From contig NZ_JACDIT010000009.1 in assembly GCF_013839445.1 (NCBI RefSeq), positions 1 to 64,000 on the forward strand: a DNA stretch of 64,000 nt, given 5' to 3'. Source of the DNA: Chthonobacter albigriseus. GTDB lineage: Bacteria > Pseudomonadota > Alphaproteobacteria > Rhizobiales > Pleomorphomonadaceae. This document shows, in pieces, positions 8,962-17,895 of the stretch (position 1 is its first letter; the number at the start of each line of letters is the position of its first letter). The translations under genes and the position numbers were made by a program. A model generated the notes under the pieces. The model made no database searches, was not told the origin of the DNA, and saw nothing but the letters and a program-made list of their open reading frames with translations.

Positions 8962-9607
8962 CTTCCCGTTTTCCGCCGCCGGACCGCGCCGGTGGCATGC
9001 AGTGTCGCGCGCCGTACGCCGCGGACTCTGTCCGCAGCCCGGCTCCTTCTCGAGGTTTATTGCGGCCGGTTCGGCCTGTTGTCACCACGAATTCGCGCAT
9101 TGAGGCAACAGGACGCAGGACCCGATCCGAATACTTCATGAAACTGCCAGCAGCACCTTCGATTTCTGTGAAGGTCGCCCCAATATTTTCTGAAGCCAGA
9201 CTGTCAACTCCCTGTCCTGCGCGCGCGTCACTCTCACCGACTGCTGCGACAAGGAAAGAAAAGACTACGCTCATCTACTTAAGCCAAAAGCCTAATAGCG
9301 TATCGTTTAGCTGGTCACCCCGCCTTTCCATGTCTAAACAAATCGTGACCGCCCTCTTTTCCGAGGACAGACGGCCTGGGAGGGCCGTGAGAACAGGGCG
9401 ATCGGGGGAAGATCGAGGAGGAACCGCCATGACCACTGCACCGCCCGCCTGAGGGCGTCGCTCGGATACGTTCCTTCGGAACTGCAAAAGCCAAGAACCC
9501 GCGACCACGAGCCTGCCCGACCGGCAGAGCGCGAACGGCACAGCCGTGTCGCCCGCACGTGGTCCTGAAAGCTCAACCCGGATCAGTCGAAACCCAAGGA
9601 CAATCCC
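8962..9607. other. 646-base divergent intergenic region
   Basis: This separates folD from the divergent MHS transporter gene. Bases 9090-9360 are clearly less G+C-rich than the surroundings and contain no long protein-like frame, so they probably hold promoters for both directions. Near the right end a strong Shine-Dalgarno precedes a 7-codon ORF (listed separately). No tRNA or classical terminator was recognised. Confidence 0.5.
9429..9452 (+). CDS. Possible 7-codon leader ORF (MTTAPPA)
   Basis: The sequence GAGGAGGA, an excellent Shine-Dalgarno, sits seven bases before an ATG that opens a 7-codon frame ending in Pro-Pro-Ala-stop. It lies about 155 bases upstream of the MHS transporter start and is not in frame with it. 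Consecutive prolines at the end of a short ORF can slow ribosomes, so a leader-peptide role in controlling the transporter is possible. It could also be chance or the remnant of a gene start. No attenuator hairpin was clearly identified. Confidence 0.3.
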   Translation: MTTAPPA

Positions 9608-11359
9608 ATGACGTCAGTAACCTCTGGGGCCCGGCCAGCGCCGCGGCCCATGTCGGCGGAAGAGAAGAAGGTGATCTTCGCATCGTCCCTCGGGACGGTG
9701 TTCGAATGGTACGACTTCTACCTCTACGGCTCCCTCTCCGCGGTCATCGCCGCGCAGTTCTTCAGCGGCGTCAACCCGACCGCCGGCTTCATCTTCGCGC
9801 TGATGGCCTTCGCGGCCGGCTTCGCGGTGCGCCCCTTCGGCGCCCTGGTGTTCGGTCGCCTCGGTGACATGATCGGCCGCAAACACACCTTCCTGGTGAC
9901 GATCCTGATCATGGGCATGTCGACCTTCATCGTCGGCTTGCTGCCGAACTACGCCACCATCGGCATCGCCGCCCCGATCATCCTGATCTGCCTTCGCCTG
10001 CTGCAGGGCCTCGCGCTCGGCGGTGAATACGGCGGCGCCGCGACCTACGTCGCCGAGCACGCCCCGGCCGGCAAGCGCGGCGCTTACACCGCGTGGATCC
10101 AGACCACGGCCACCCTCGGCCTGTTCCTGTCGCTGCTGATCATCCTGGGCTGCCGCCTGTCGATGTCGGCCGACGACTTCAACGCCTGGGGCTGGCGCAT
10201 TCCGTTCCTGATCTCGGTGGTGCTGCTCGGCATCTCCGTCTGGATCCGGCTGATGCTCAACGAAAGCCCGGCCTTCAAGAAGATGAAGGAAGAGGGCAAG
10301 ACCTCCAAGGCGCCGCTGACCGAATCCTTCGGCCAGTGGAAGAACCTGAAGATCGTGCTGATCGCCCTGTTCGGCCTCGTCGCCGGCCAGGCGGTGGTCT
10401 GGTACACCGGCCAGTTCTACGCGCTCTTCTTCCTCACCCAGACCCTGAAGGTCGACGCCCAGGCGGCCAACCTGATGATCGCCGGCGCGCTTCTCCTCGG
10501 CACGCCCTTCTTCGTCGTGTTCGGTTCGCTCAGCGACAAGATCGGCCGCAAGCCGATCATCATGGCCGGCCTGCTGCTCGCCTGCCTGACCTACTTCCCG
10601 ATCTTCAAGCAGATCACCCACTACGCCAACCCGGCGCTTGAAGCGGCCGTCGCCACCTCGCCGGTCGTCGTCACCGCCGACCCGAACGAGTGCTCCTTCC
10701 AGTTCAACCCGGTGGGCACGTCCAAGTTCACCACCTCCTGCGACATCGCCAAGGCGGCGCTCGTCAAGAAGGGCATCCCCTACGCGAACGTCGAGGCTCC
10801 GGCCGGCACAGTGGCCTCGATCGCGGTCGGTTCCACCGTGATCCCGTCCTACGCCGCCACCCCGGCGCCCACCACCGAGGTCAACCTCGGGCATGCTCCG
10901 GCCCCGGCTGCCTCCACGGCAGCTCCCGCCGCCGCGACCGCCGACCCGGCCGCGCCGAAGGTTCTGACCCCGGCCGAAACCTTCGACAAGAGCCTCGGCG
11001 ACGCGCTGACCGCCGCCAAGTACCCCGCCAAGGCCGATCCGGCCGGGGTGAACACCACGATGGTGGTCGTGCTGCTCTTCGTCCTCGTCCTCTACGTGAC
11101 GATGGTCTACGGCCCGATCGCCGCCATGCTGGTGGAACTCTTCCCCACCCGCATCCGCTACACCTCGATGTCGCTGCCCTACCACATCGGCAACGGCTGG
11201 TTCGGCGGCTTCCTGCCGACGACCTCCTTCGCCATGGTGGCCGCCACCGGCGACATCTACTACGGCCTCTGGTACCCGATCGTCATCGCTGCCGCGACGC
11301 TGGTGATCGGCATGCTCTTCGTCCGCGAGACGAAGGACGTGGACATCGACAACATCTAA
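9608..11359 (+). CDS. MHS-family MFS transporter with large periplasmic insertion
   Basis: A 583-residue major facilitator of the metabolite:H+ symporter (ProP/ShiA-like) group. The FEWYDFYLYG motif at residues 32-41, RPFGALVFGRLGDMIGRKHTF (75-95), GEYGGAATYVAEH (139-151) and a second SDKIGRKP (309-316) are diagnostic. Substrates of the group are organic acids or osmolytes; the one here is unknown. Between predicted helices 9 and 10 there are about 145 extra residues (338-482), with two cysteines (C362, C378) and an Ala/Pro-rich linker, predicted periplasmic. The start follows AAGGACAATCCC. A strong terminator follows the gene. Confidence 0.88.
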   Translation: MTSVTSGARPAPRPMSAEEKKVIFASSLGTVFEWYDFYLYGSLSAVIAAQFFSGVNPTAGFIFALMAFAAGFAVRPFGALVFGRLGDMIGRKHTFLVTILIMGMSTFIVGLLPNYATIGIAAPIILICLRLLQGLALGGEYGGAATYVAEHAPAGKRGAYTAWIQTTATLGLFLSLLIILGCRLSMSADDFNAWGWRIPFLISVVLLGISVWIRLMLNESPAFKKMKEEGKTSKAPLTESFGQWKNLKIVLIALFGLVAGQAVVWYTGQFYALFFLTQTLKVDAQAANLMIAGALLLGTPFFVVFGSLSDKIGRKPIIMAGLLLACLTYFPIFKQITHYANPALEAAVATSPVVVTADPNECSFQFNPVGTSKFTTSCDIAKAALVKKGIPYANVEAPAGTVASIAVGSTVIPSYAATPAPTTEVNLGHAPAPAASTAAPAAATADPAAPKVLTPAETFDKSLGDALTAAKYPAKADPAGVNTTMVVVLLFVLVLYVTMVYGPIAAMLVELFPTRIRYTSMSLPYHIGNGWFGGFLPTTSFAMVAATGDIYYGLWYPIVIAAATLVIGMLFVRETKDVDIDNI

Positions 11360-11417
11360 GGCCCTCGGAAGGCATCCGGTCCGGCCTCGCGCCGGGCCGG
11401 GCCCGACACCTCGGAAG

Positions 11418-11442
11418 CCCCGCCTCGGCGGGGTTTCTTTTT
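11418..11442 (+). terminator. Rho-independent terminator after the MHS transporter
   Basis: CCCCGCC-TC-GGCGGGG forms a perfect 7-bp GC stem (or a 6-bp stem with a CTCG tetraloop), followed by TTTCTTTTT. Position and structure are those of an intrinsic terminator separating the transporter from the LysR gene. Confidence 0.85.
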
Positions 11443-11592
11443 GCCCGCCGCCGGACGGAGCAGGCCGATCAGACGGCAGGCGAATTGAGATTCCGCGGTG
11501 GGACCGCTAGGGTCGCTCACGGCAAGCGACGGCCGGGCGCGCCATTCGCCCGAACACGGAATTCGCAAGAGATCCGGGACCAGAAAGAGACC

Positions 11593-12513
11593 ATGGACAT
11601 CAGGCAACTCCAGTACCTGTCGGCGCTCGCCCGGGAGAAGCATTTCACCCGTGCCGCCCAGGCCTGCAACGTGACGCAGCCGACCCTGTCGGAGCGCATC
11701 CGCCAGCTGGAGGAGGAACTCGGGGTCCCCATCGTGGAGCGTGGCCAGCGCTTCCACGGCTTCACCACGGAAGGCGATCGGGTTCTCAAGTGGGCGCAGG
11801 TGATTCTCGACAACTGGAGCGCCATGCGCCAGGAGATCAACCAGCTGCGCGAGGGCGACGCTCAGATCTCCGGCCGCCTGGTGATGGCGGTGATCCCGTC
11901 CGCCCTGCCGATCGCCGCGCGGCTCGCCAAGTTCTTCCGCGCCGCCCACCCCAACGTCGACATGGTCGTGCTCTCGCACACCTCGATCGAGATCCTTCGC
12001 TCGCTCGACGACTTCTCTGCCGACGTTGGCCTCACCTATCTCGACAACGAGCCGATCTCCGGCCTTGTCGCCCGCCCGGTCTACCGCGAGCGCTACTGCC
12101 TGTTCGTCCGCCACGACGACCCGCTCGCCCAACTGCGCCAGGTCACCTGGGCCGAGGCCGCCGTCCATCCGCTGGCGCTCTTGACGCCCAACATGCAGAA
12201 CCGTCGCATCGTCGACCGCGCCTTCCAGTCCGCCGGCGCCAGCCCGGTCGCCAAGGTGGAGACCAACTCGCTGATGAACCTCTGCGCCAACGTGCGCGAG
12301 ACCGGCCTCGCCGCGGTGATGCCGGAGTACGTCAAGTCCACCCTCGGCCCCGGCTCGGACCTCGTGGCCGTTCCGCTCGTCGCGCCGGACGTGGAGCACG
12401 CCGTCGGCCTCGTCGCGATCGACCGCAGCCCGATGCCGCCGCTCGTCACCATCGCGCTCGGCACGGCGACGCTGCTGGCCGACGACCTGAAGTCCACCAC
12501 CCTCGGCCTCTGA
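11593..12513 (+). CDS. LysR-family transcriptional regulator
   Basis: A 306-residue LysR regulator. The N-terminal winged helix-turn-helix (FTRAAQACNVTQPTLSERIR, residues 18-37) is followed by EEELGVPIVERG and a periplasmic-binding-like effector domain from about residue 90. The ATG at 11593 is preceded by AAAGAGA and gives the canonical MDIRQLQYL start; the longer open frame upstream is non-coding. It lies between the MHS transporter and a DDAH-like gene in the same direction, so it may control either. The inducer is not predictable from sequence. Confidence 0.92.
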   Translation: MDIRQLQYLSALAREKHFTRAAQACNVTQPTLSERIRQLEEELGVPIVERGQRFHGFTTEGDRVLKWAQVILDNWSAMRQEINQLREGDAQISGRLVMAVIPSALPIAARLAKFFRAAHPNVDMVVLSHTSIEILRSLDDFSADVGLTYLDNEPISGLVARPVYRERYCLFVRHDDPLAQLRQVTWAEAAVHPLALLTPNMQNRRIVDRAFQSAGASPVAKVETNSLMNLCANVRETGLAAVMPEYVKSTLGPGSDLVAVPLVAPDVEHAVGLVAIDRSPMPPLVTIALGTATLLADDLKSTTLGL

Positions 12514-12575
12514 TCCGCCGAACGCGCCGCCGTTGCCCGCAACATGCCGGCCCGCGTGTCGAAAGGAGCTCCATC

Positions 12576-13361
12576 TTGCCCGCCTTCTTCCGTTTCGACC
12601 GCGCCATCGTGCGCCGTCCCGCCGCTTCCGCCGTGAACGGCCTGCGCGCCGTGGACCGCGGCGCGCCGGACATCGACGCGCTTCGCGCCGAACACGACGG
12701 CTACGTCGAGACGCTGCGCGGCCTCGGCCTGAAGGTCGATGTCCTGCCGGCCCTGGAGGCCTATCCGGACAGCATGTTCGTGGAGGATCCCGCGCTGGTC
12801 TTCACCGAGGGCGCGATCCTGCTGCGACCCGGCGCGCCGACCCGCTTCGGCGAGACCGCCGAGATCGCCCCCGCCATCCGCGACCACTTCGGCACCGTCA
12901 TTGCTCTGGAAGCGCCCGGCTATTCCGACGGCGGCGACGTGATGGTGACCGCCGACGCGGTCTACATCGGCCTTTCCGCCCGCACCGACACGGCCGGCGC
13001 GGAGGCCCTGGTCGCCGCGCTGTCGAGCCTCGGCCGCAAGGGTGTGATCGTCGAGCCGCCGCCGGGCGTCCTCCACCTGAAGACCGCCTGCTCCATGCTC
13101 GACGGGGAGACCGTGCTCGCCACCGCCCAACTGGCCGACGCCGGCCTCTTCCCCGACCTGAAGCGTGTCGTGGTGCCGGAGGGCGAGGAGCCCGTCGCCA
13201 ACGCCTTGCGCGTCAACGACACCGTGCTGATCGCCGACGGCTTCCCGAAGACGGCCGCGCTCCTGCGCGACCGCGGCTACACGGTGCGTGAGCTCAAGCT
13301 CGACGAGGTGATGAAGCTGGACGCGGGCCTGTCCTGCATGTCGCTGCGCTGGCTCGCCTGA
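12576..13361 (+). CDS. Dimethylarginine dimethylaminohydrolase-like guanidino hydrolase
   Basis: A 261-residue amidinotransferase-superfamily hydrolase related to DDAH, which turns N-dimethylarginine into citrulline and dimethylamine. The FVED (68-71), GGDV (119-122), catalytic His167 in LHLKTACSML and nucleophilic Cys254 in LSCMSLRW near the C-terminus are all in place. The start is TTG, chosen because AAAGGAGC lies seven bases upstream and no ATG fits. It follows the LysR gene by 62 bases. A nearby polar amino acid ABC transporter could supply substrate, but that link is inference. Confidence 0.85.
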   Translation: MPAFFRFDRAIVRRPAASAVNGLRAVDRGAPDIDALRAEHDGYVETLRGLGLKVDVLPALEAYPDSMFVEDPALVFTEGAILLRPGAPTRFGETAEIAPAIRDHFGTVIALEAPGYSDGGDVMVTADAVYIGLSARTDTAGAEALVAALSSLGRKGVIVEPPPGVLHLKTACSMLDGETVLATAQLADAGLFPDLKRVVVPEGEEPVANALRVNDTVLIADGFPKTAALLRDRGYTVRELKLDEVMKLDAGLSCMSLRWLA

Positions 13362-13367
13362 CCGGCC

Positions 13368-14024
13368 TCAGCGCAGCCCTCCGAACAGCCGGATCGGCTC
13401 GAACGCCGTCCGGTCCACCTCGGCCCGGTAGCGGAACCGGTCGAGATGGCGGTAGAGCGCCTCCACCTGCGGGATCATCTTGCGCAGCGTATGCTCGTAG
13501 AGCCCGCCGAGGGTCACCAGTTCCAGCAGCGTGCGGCCCTCGTCCGCGAGCCGCCAGACGTAGCGCGACTTGTTGACGACGAACACCGGCAGATCGGGGA
13601 ACTGCTCCCCCAGGATCTCCCGCACCAGCGGGATCACGTCGCGCTCGGTGTTGTTGATGACCACCGTCACGTTCGGGTTCAGCTTCAGGAGCGCCCGCAC
13701 CGTGGAGATCGCCGGCACCATGTCGGCGGTCGACTGGAAGCACACCGGCACCACGCAGACATCGGACGCCCGCGCCGCCGCGATCACCCGGCCGTCCAGG
13801 TATCCGGCGAAATCGAACACGGTGTCCGGATGGCGCAACGGGTCGAAGCTGTCCTCCGGCCGAACCGCCGTCAGGTGGCCGGGCGGAAAAACGCCGCCGT
13901 AGATTTCCAGCGTGCCGTTCTGGTGATCGTTGGTCACGAGCCGCAGGCGGGCGTGCTTGGCATAGCTGACGGCGTGCGTCGTCTTACCCTGCCCGCCCTT
14001 GATCGAATAGAACAGTGCCCGCAC
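13368..14024 (-). CDS. Orphan ParA/MinD-like ATPase
   Basis: A 218-residue P-loop ATPase of the ParA/MinD/SIMIBI class. The deviant Walker A is KGGQGKTT (residues 9-16), followed by VFDFAGYLDGRV in the Walker B region and VVINNTERD resembling the nucleotide-specificity region. No ParB, MinC or parS-like sequence is nearby, so it is a stand-alone member of unknown cargo or partner. The GTG at 14024 is the start, placed directly before the conserved RALFYSIKGG, with AAGAGGGC upstream. It is convergent with the DDAH-like gene and lies downstream of the ABC permease genes. Confidence 0.8.
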   Translation of the reverse strand: MRALFYSIKGGQGKTTHAVSYAKHARLRLVTNDHQNGTLEIYGGVFPPGHLTAVRPEDSFDPLRHPDTVFDFAGYLDGRVIAAARASDVCVVPVCFQSTADMVPAISTVRALLKLNPNVTVVINNTERDVIPLVREILGEQFPDLPVFVVNKSRYVWRLADEGRTLLELVTLGGLYEHTLRKMIPQVEALYRHLDRFRYRAEVDRTAFEPIRLFGGLR

Positions 14025-14161
14025 CGTGCCCTCTTGAAAACCGTCCCGACTGGTGGGAACGGCGCGGCAACGTCTGACTGGCCCGCCCCGATTCGCCCGT
14101 GGCCCGAATCGTAGCCGGGAATTGATTCGCCGGGAAGATTCCTTCTCCGCCCCCGTGCGAA

Positions 14162-14884
14162 TCACCGGGCCTCGGGCAGCGCGACCGCGCTCTTCGCCGG
14201 ACTGCGGAGGAGATGCCGGTTCATCCGCCCCTCCAGCAGGCCGAACCCCTGGCGGATGACGAAGGTGAGCGACAGGTAGAGGACCGCCGCGGCCAGCAGC
14301 GGCTCGTAGACCCGGAACGTCTGCGACCGCAGGATGTTGGCCTCCCCCATGATGTCGCGCACGGTGATCGTGAACACGATGGCGCTCGCCTTGAGGAGCA
14401 GTACGGTTTCGTTGGCGAGCACCGGCAGGCTCTGCCGGATGGCGAGCGGCAGCACGATCGTCAGCCGGATCTGCCACTTGCCCATCCCCATCGACTTGCC
14501 CGCTTCGGTCAGGCCCCGCGGCACGTTCTGGATCGCCGCGCGCAGCACCTCACCCGAATAGGCGGCGGTCGAAATGGTCAGCGCGATGAACGCGCACCAG
14601 AGCGGCTCCCTGAGGATCGGCCAGAGGAAGCTGGCCCGGACCTCGCGGAACTGGCCGAGCCCGTAGTAGATGATGAACATCTGCACCAGGAGTGGCGTGC
14701 CGCGGATCACCTCGATGAAGGCGATCGCCGGAAGCCGGACGACCGCCCGCTGAGACGACCGCGCCAGCGCCACTCCGAGGGCCGCGGCGTTGCCGGCGAT
14801 CGAGGTCGTGACCAGCAGGAAGATGGTGATCCACAGCCCATCGAAAAGCGCCGTGAACACCCGTGCGTAGAAGGCCGTGTCCAT
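14162..14884 (-). CDS. Polar amino acid ABC transporter permease (HisM-like)
   Basis: A 240-residue inner-membrane permease of the His/Glu/Gln/Arg/opine family. Hydrophobic helices surround the signature RGTPLLVQMFIIYYGL (about residues 60-75), and the EAA loop region reads EAGKSMGMGKWQIRLTIVLP. It starts three bases after the stop of the sister permease, so the two are co-translated and would form the heterodimeric channel. No ATP-binding subunit gene adjoins them. Confidence 0.92.
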   Translation of the reverse strand: MDTAFYARVFTALFDGLWITIFLLVTTSIAGNAAALGVALARSSQRAVVRLPAIAFIEVIRGTPLLVQMFIIYYGLGQFREVRASFLWPILREPLWCAFIALTISTAAYSGEVLRAAIQNVPRGLTEAGKSMGMGKWQIRLTIVLPLAIRQSLPVLANETVLLLKASAIVFTITVRDIMGEANILRSQTFRVYEPLLAAAVLYLSLTFVIRQGFGLLEGRMNRHLLRSPAKSAVALPEAR

Positions 14885-14887
14885 CGC

Positions 14888-15607
14888 TCAGGCCCTCATG
14901 CCGGGTTTGTAGGCCCGTCGCTCGACCCAGGCCTTCAGCCCCATCGAGACCAGCGAAAGCACCAGGAAGATCGCCGCCACCGCCATGTAGAAGGTGAAGG
15001 GTTGCCGGGAGTAGGCGGCACCCGACGCCGCTGTACCGACGAGGTCGCGGATGCCGACGACGCTGATCAGCGCCGCGTCCTTCAGCGTCACCAGCCAGAC
15101 GTTGCCGAGCGGGGCGGCGGCAAGACGCATCGCCTGTGGCAGCGTCACCTTCGCGAACACCTGCAGCGGATGAAGCCCGAGTGCCAGCGCCGCCTCGCTC
15201 TGTCCGCGCGGCACTGCCATGAACGCGGCGCGGAACACGCCCGTGGTGTAGGTGCCGCAGATCACCGCCAGCGCCGTTACGCCGGCCGCGAAGGCGTTGA
15301 TCTCGATTTCCACGCCCGGCGAGACCAGCGAGGCGAGGTCGCGGATCGCCGAGGTTCCCCCGTAGTAGATGATCAGGATCACCAGGATGTCCGGCAACCC
15401 CTGCACCACGGTCGTGTAGCCCTCCGCCACGAAGCGGGCCGGCGCCGGACCCTTCAGCTTCGCCCAGGCCCCGATCAGGCCGATGGCAAGGCCCAGCAGA
15501 TACGACAGCACCGCGATCTGCACGGTGACCCAGGTGCCCGCCATCAGCGTCCACCCCCACCCGCCTTCTCCGAAGCCGAGCAGAACGAAGGGATCCGTTG
15601 GTTTCAT
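14888..15607 (-). CDS. Polar amino acid ABC transporter permease (HisQ-like)
   Basis: A 239-residue permease homologous to its downstream neighbour. The pattern VVQGLPDILVILIIYYGG replaces the RGTPLL form, as seen in HisQ-type subunits. The EAA loop (SEAALALGLHPLQVFAKVTLP) and several hydrophobic helices are visible. The ATG at 15607 gives MKPTDPFVLL; the frame is open further upstream but that part lacks membrane-protein character. It follows the binding-protein gene after a 222-base gap that holds a stem-loop. Confidence 0.9.
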   Translation of the reverse strand: MKPTDPFVLLGFGEGGWGWTLMAGTWVTVQIAVLSYLLGLAIGLIGAWAKLKGPAPARFVAEGYTTVVQGLPDILVILIIYYGGTSAIRDLASLVSPGVEIEINAFAAGVTALAVICGTYTTGVFRAAFMAVPRGQSEAALALGLHPLQVFAKVTLPQAMRLAAAPLGNVWLVTLKDAALISVVGIRDLVGTAASGAAYSRQPFTFYMAVAAIFLVLSLVSMGLKAWVERRAYKPGMRA

Positions 15608-15761
15608 CAACCCATCCAAAGGCTGGAGCACTGGAGGGATGCTATGCGATTTTACGGAAGGGCCAAGGGGAAATGCTGGGCGGCCCGTGCCGGTATGATC
15701 GGCAGGGCGCCCGGGTCGTCCTGTCCCGGCCTCGGCATGCGACCGGCCACGCACGAGCCGA

Positions 15762-15794
15762 TCCATCCCTCCCCCGAAAGGGGGGCAGGATGGA
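15762..15794 (-). other. Intercistronic stem-loop after binding-protein gene
   Basis: TCCATCC and GGATGGA plus CCCCC and GGGGG pair around a GAAA tetraloop, with one internal mismatch region, giving an imperfect stem of about 15 bp. There is no T-run, so full termination is unlikely. Its place just after the binding-protein stop codon and before the permeases fits an mRNA 3'-end stabiliser or partial terminator. Confidence 0.5.
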
Positions 15795-15829
15795 CCTCTC
15801 GTGCCGGAAAGACCCGGACGCGTCCGCGA

Positions 15830-16618
15830 TCAGCCGCCGAATGCGTCGAAGTCGAAGTACTTGTCGTTGATCGCCTTGTACTTGCCGTTGTCGCGGATCG
15901 CCTTGATGGCCGCGCTGAACTTGTCCTTCAGCGGATCGCCCTTGCGCACGGCGACGCCCACGCCGTCACCCATCAGCGGATCGGTGAACGGCGCGCCCTT
16001 CACCTCGAAATCCACCCCGTCGGGCGTCTTCAGCAGGCTGTCGGTCAGCGCGATGGAATCGGCCAGCAGAAGGTCGACACGGCCCGCGATCAGGTCGAGG
16101 TTCGCGTTCTCCTGCGTGTCGTAGGTCTTGATCTCCGCCTTGTCCTTCAGCTTGGCGTCGGCATAGGAAGCGTGCGTGGTGGAAACCTGCACGCCGACCA
16201 CCTTGCCCTCCAGCTTGTCGAGCGCGAGCGTGCCGTCGGCGTTGGTCTCGAAGGTCGCGTCCTTGCGGCCGACGAACATCGCCGGCGTGTTGTAGTACTT
16301 GTCCGAGAAGTCGACGACCTGCTTGCGCTCTTCCGTGATCGACATGGAGGCGATGATGGCGTCGAACTTGTTCTCCGTCAGCGCCGGAATGATGCCGTCC
16401 CAAGCCTGGAGCACCCAGACGCACTTCACTTTCATCTCTTCGCAGAGCGCCGCCTGCAGGTCCGCCTCGAAGCCCTGGACGTTGCCGTTGGCGTCGATGG
16501 TGGTGAAGGGCGGATAGGATTCCGGCGTGGTGCCGATGCGGACCGTGTCCTCCGCGGCCGCGGCGCCGGCAAGGCCGGCGGTGATGGCGAGAGCATACGC
16601 GATAGTCTTGAACGACAT
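15830..16618 (-). CDS. Periplasmic polar amino acid-binding protein (LAO/ArtJ-like)
   Basis: A 262-residue type-2 periplasmic binding protein for an ABC importer. The signal peptide SFKTIAYALAITAGLAGAAAA is followed by the mature start EDTVRIGTTPESYPPF. The motifs GFEADLQAALCEEM, AWDGIIPALTENKFDAIIASM and a DFSDKYYNTPA segment are typical of lysine/arginine/ornithine or related binders. Specificity cannot be read from sequence alone. The ATG at 16618 is preceded by AGGGAACC. It heads the transporter genes and lies 134 bases downstream of the deacylase gene on the same strand. Confidence 0.9.
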   Translation of the reverse strand: MSFKTIAYALAITAGLAGAAAAEDTVRIGTTPESYPPFTTIDANGNVQGFEADLQAALCEEMKVKCVWVLQAWDGIIPALTENKFDAIIASMSITEERKQVVDFSDKYYNTPAMFVGRKDATFETNADGTLALDKLEGKVVGVQVSTTHASYADAKLKDKAEIKTYDTQENANLDLIAGRVDLLLADSIALTDSLLKTPDGVDFEVKGAPFTDPLMGDGVGVAVRKGDPLKDKFSAAIKAIRDNGKYKAINDKYFDFDAFGG

Positions 16619-16752
16619 GGCTTCTGGTTCCCTGCTTTCGTGGTCGACCGACCGTGTTCCCGTCTTTCGACGTTTTTTGTCGTGCACCGCCGGTATTCCG
16701 GCTGGCGTTCATACCCGTCTACAGCGCGGCCGTCTGACCGGCCGACGCTTCA

Positions 16753-17811
16753 TCAGTCCTCCAAAGCGCCCGACTTGGCGGTCGCCGACCGCTTCGTGCC
16801 GAGAAGCTTCAGAAGATCGTCCCCCGCCCGCGTCAGGCGGTGCGCCCGACGCGTCAGGATCAGTCCGTCCTGCGGCGCGGTGACGATCACCGCACCGCCT
16901 GCCTCGCCCGGCGCCGTGAGGATGCTGGCGAGCGGATCGCCCGCCCTCACCCGGTCGCCCGGTTCCACGTGATAGAGGATCGCGCCGCCCGCCGGCGCAT
17001 AGGCCATTTCCACGTGGTCGAGCGGCACCGCCGGCCCCTCGAACCGCGCGGGGCCGTCGACCGCCGCGTCGCGGATCACCCCGCGCCCGACCAGGAACCG
17101 GTAGAGGCCCGCCGCATCCCGCTGCCCGAGCTCCGGCGAAACGTCCCGCCGTCCGCGCAGCTCCACGGTCGAGATCGCCCGCCGTTCCCACCGCGCCTCC
17201 TCCGGCGACAGGCCGAGATAGGGCGCGATGGCCGCCTCCTCGAAGGCCCCGTCGGAGGTCTCGTCCCAGATGATCACCGCCTCGCAGCCGAGCGCGGCGG
17301 CAAGGTCCTGCATGCCCGGCCATACCTGCCTGGGCGCGTAGATGTAGGGGAGCGCCTCGTCGTCGCAGTGCAGGTCGAGCACCAGGTCGTGCCCGAGCGA
17401 AAGCGCAACGAGCCTGGCCTTCAGCCGCTTCTCGGCGAAGACGGGCGCGTCGTCGCCCGGCAGCAGCGACGGGTCGGGGCGCGGCAGCAGCGGGAAGTCG
17501 CGGTTGAAGTTCACTCGGCTCCCGAGCGAGAACCGGCCCATGTGCTCACCGAAATGGTGCTGGGCCGAGCCGATCGGATTGGCGTAGGGCACCACCGTCA
17601 CGGCCCCGAGCAGCCGCCCGTCCCGCTCGGCCGCCTCGACCATCGGGATCAGGTAGTGCAACGCCGCCACGCCCGGCAGTTCGTTGCCGTGCAGGGCCGC
17701 CTGCAGGTAGGCCGTGGGAGCGTCGGCGGAGGCCCCGCGAAAGCGCAGAACGGAAAAACGGTGCTCGATGCCGGGCGTGTCGCCGGAAATCGTCTCGACC
17801 GTCCGCTCCAT
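16753..17811 (-). CDS. M14-family deacylase (succinylglutamate desuccinylase/aspartoacylase type)
   Basis: A 352-residue zinc carboxypeptidase-fold deacylase. The metal site starts with HGNE (H41, E44); a second histidine is in VLDLHCDD near residue 160. A C-terminal lipoyl/barrel-sandwich-like segment (GDRVRAGDPLASI) is typical of this subgroup. Relatives remove acyl groups from amino acids or ectoine derivatives; the substrate here is unknown. The start is fixed by GAGGAG about ten bases before the ATG. Being upstream of the amino acid transporter on the same strand, it probably acts on the imported compound. Confidence 0.85.
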   Translation of the reverse strand: MERTVETISGDTPGIEHRFSVLRFRGASADAPTAYLQAALHGNELPGVAALHYLIPMVEAAERDGRLLGAVTVVPYANPIGSAQHHFGEHMGRFSLGSRVNFNRDFPLLPRPDPSLLPGDDAPVFAEKRLKARLVALSLGHDLVLDLHCDDEALPYIYAPRQVWPGMQDLAAALGCEAVIIWDETSDGAFEEAAIAPYLGLSPEEARWERRAISTVELRGRRDVSPELGQRDAAGLYRFLVGRGVIRDAAVDGPARFEGPAVPLDHVEMAYAPAGGAILYHVEPGDRVRAGDPLASILTAPGEAGGAVIVTAPQDGLILTRRAHRLTRAGDDLLKLLGTKRSATAKSGALED

Positions 17812-17895
17812 CCGGCACCGCTCCTCACCAATTCGGGTCTGCAACGCTACCACTCTGATACAGACGTGCAACAGCGTTTCGCGTTCGTCGCCGCT

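Noticed and set aside
8906-9274. 122-codon reverse ORF upstream of folD
   Set aside because: It overlaps the folD start in another frame, its 3' part is an Arg-rich shadow, and its 5' part lies in an A/T-richer non-coding region with no ribosome-binding site.
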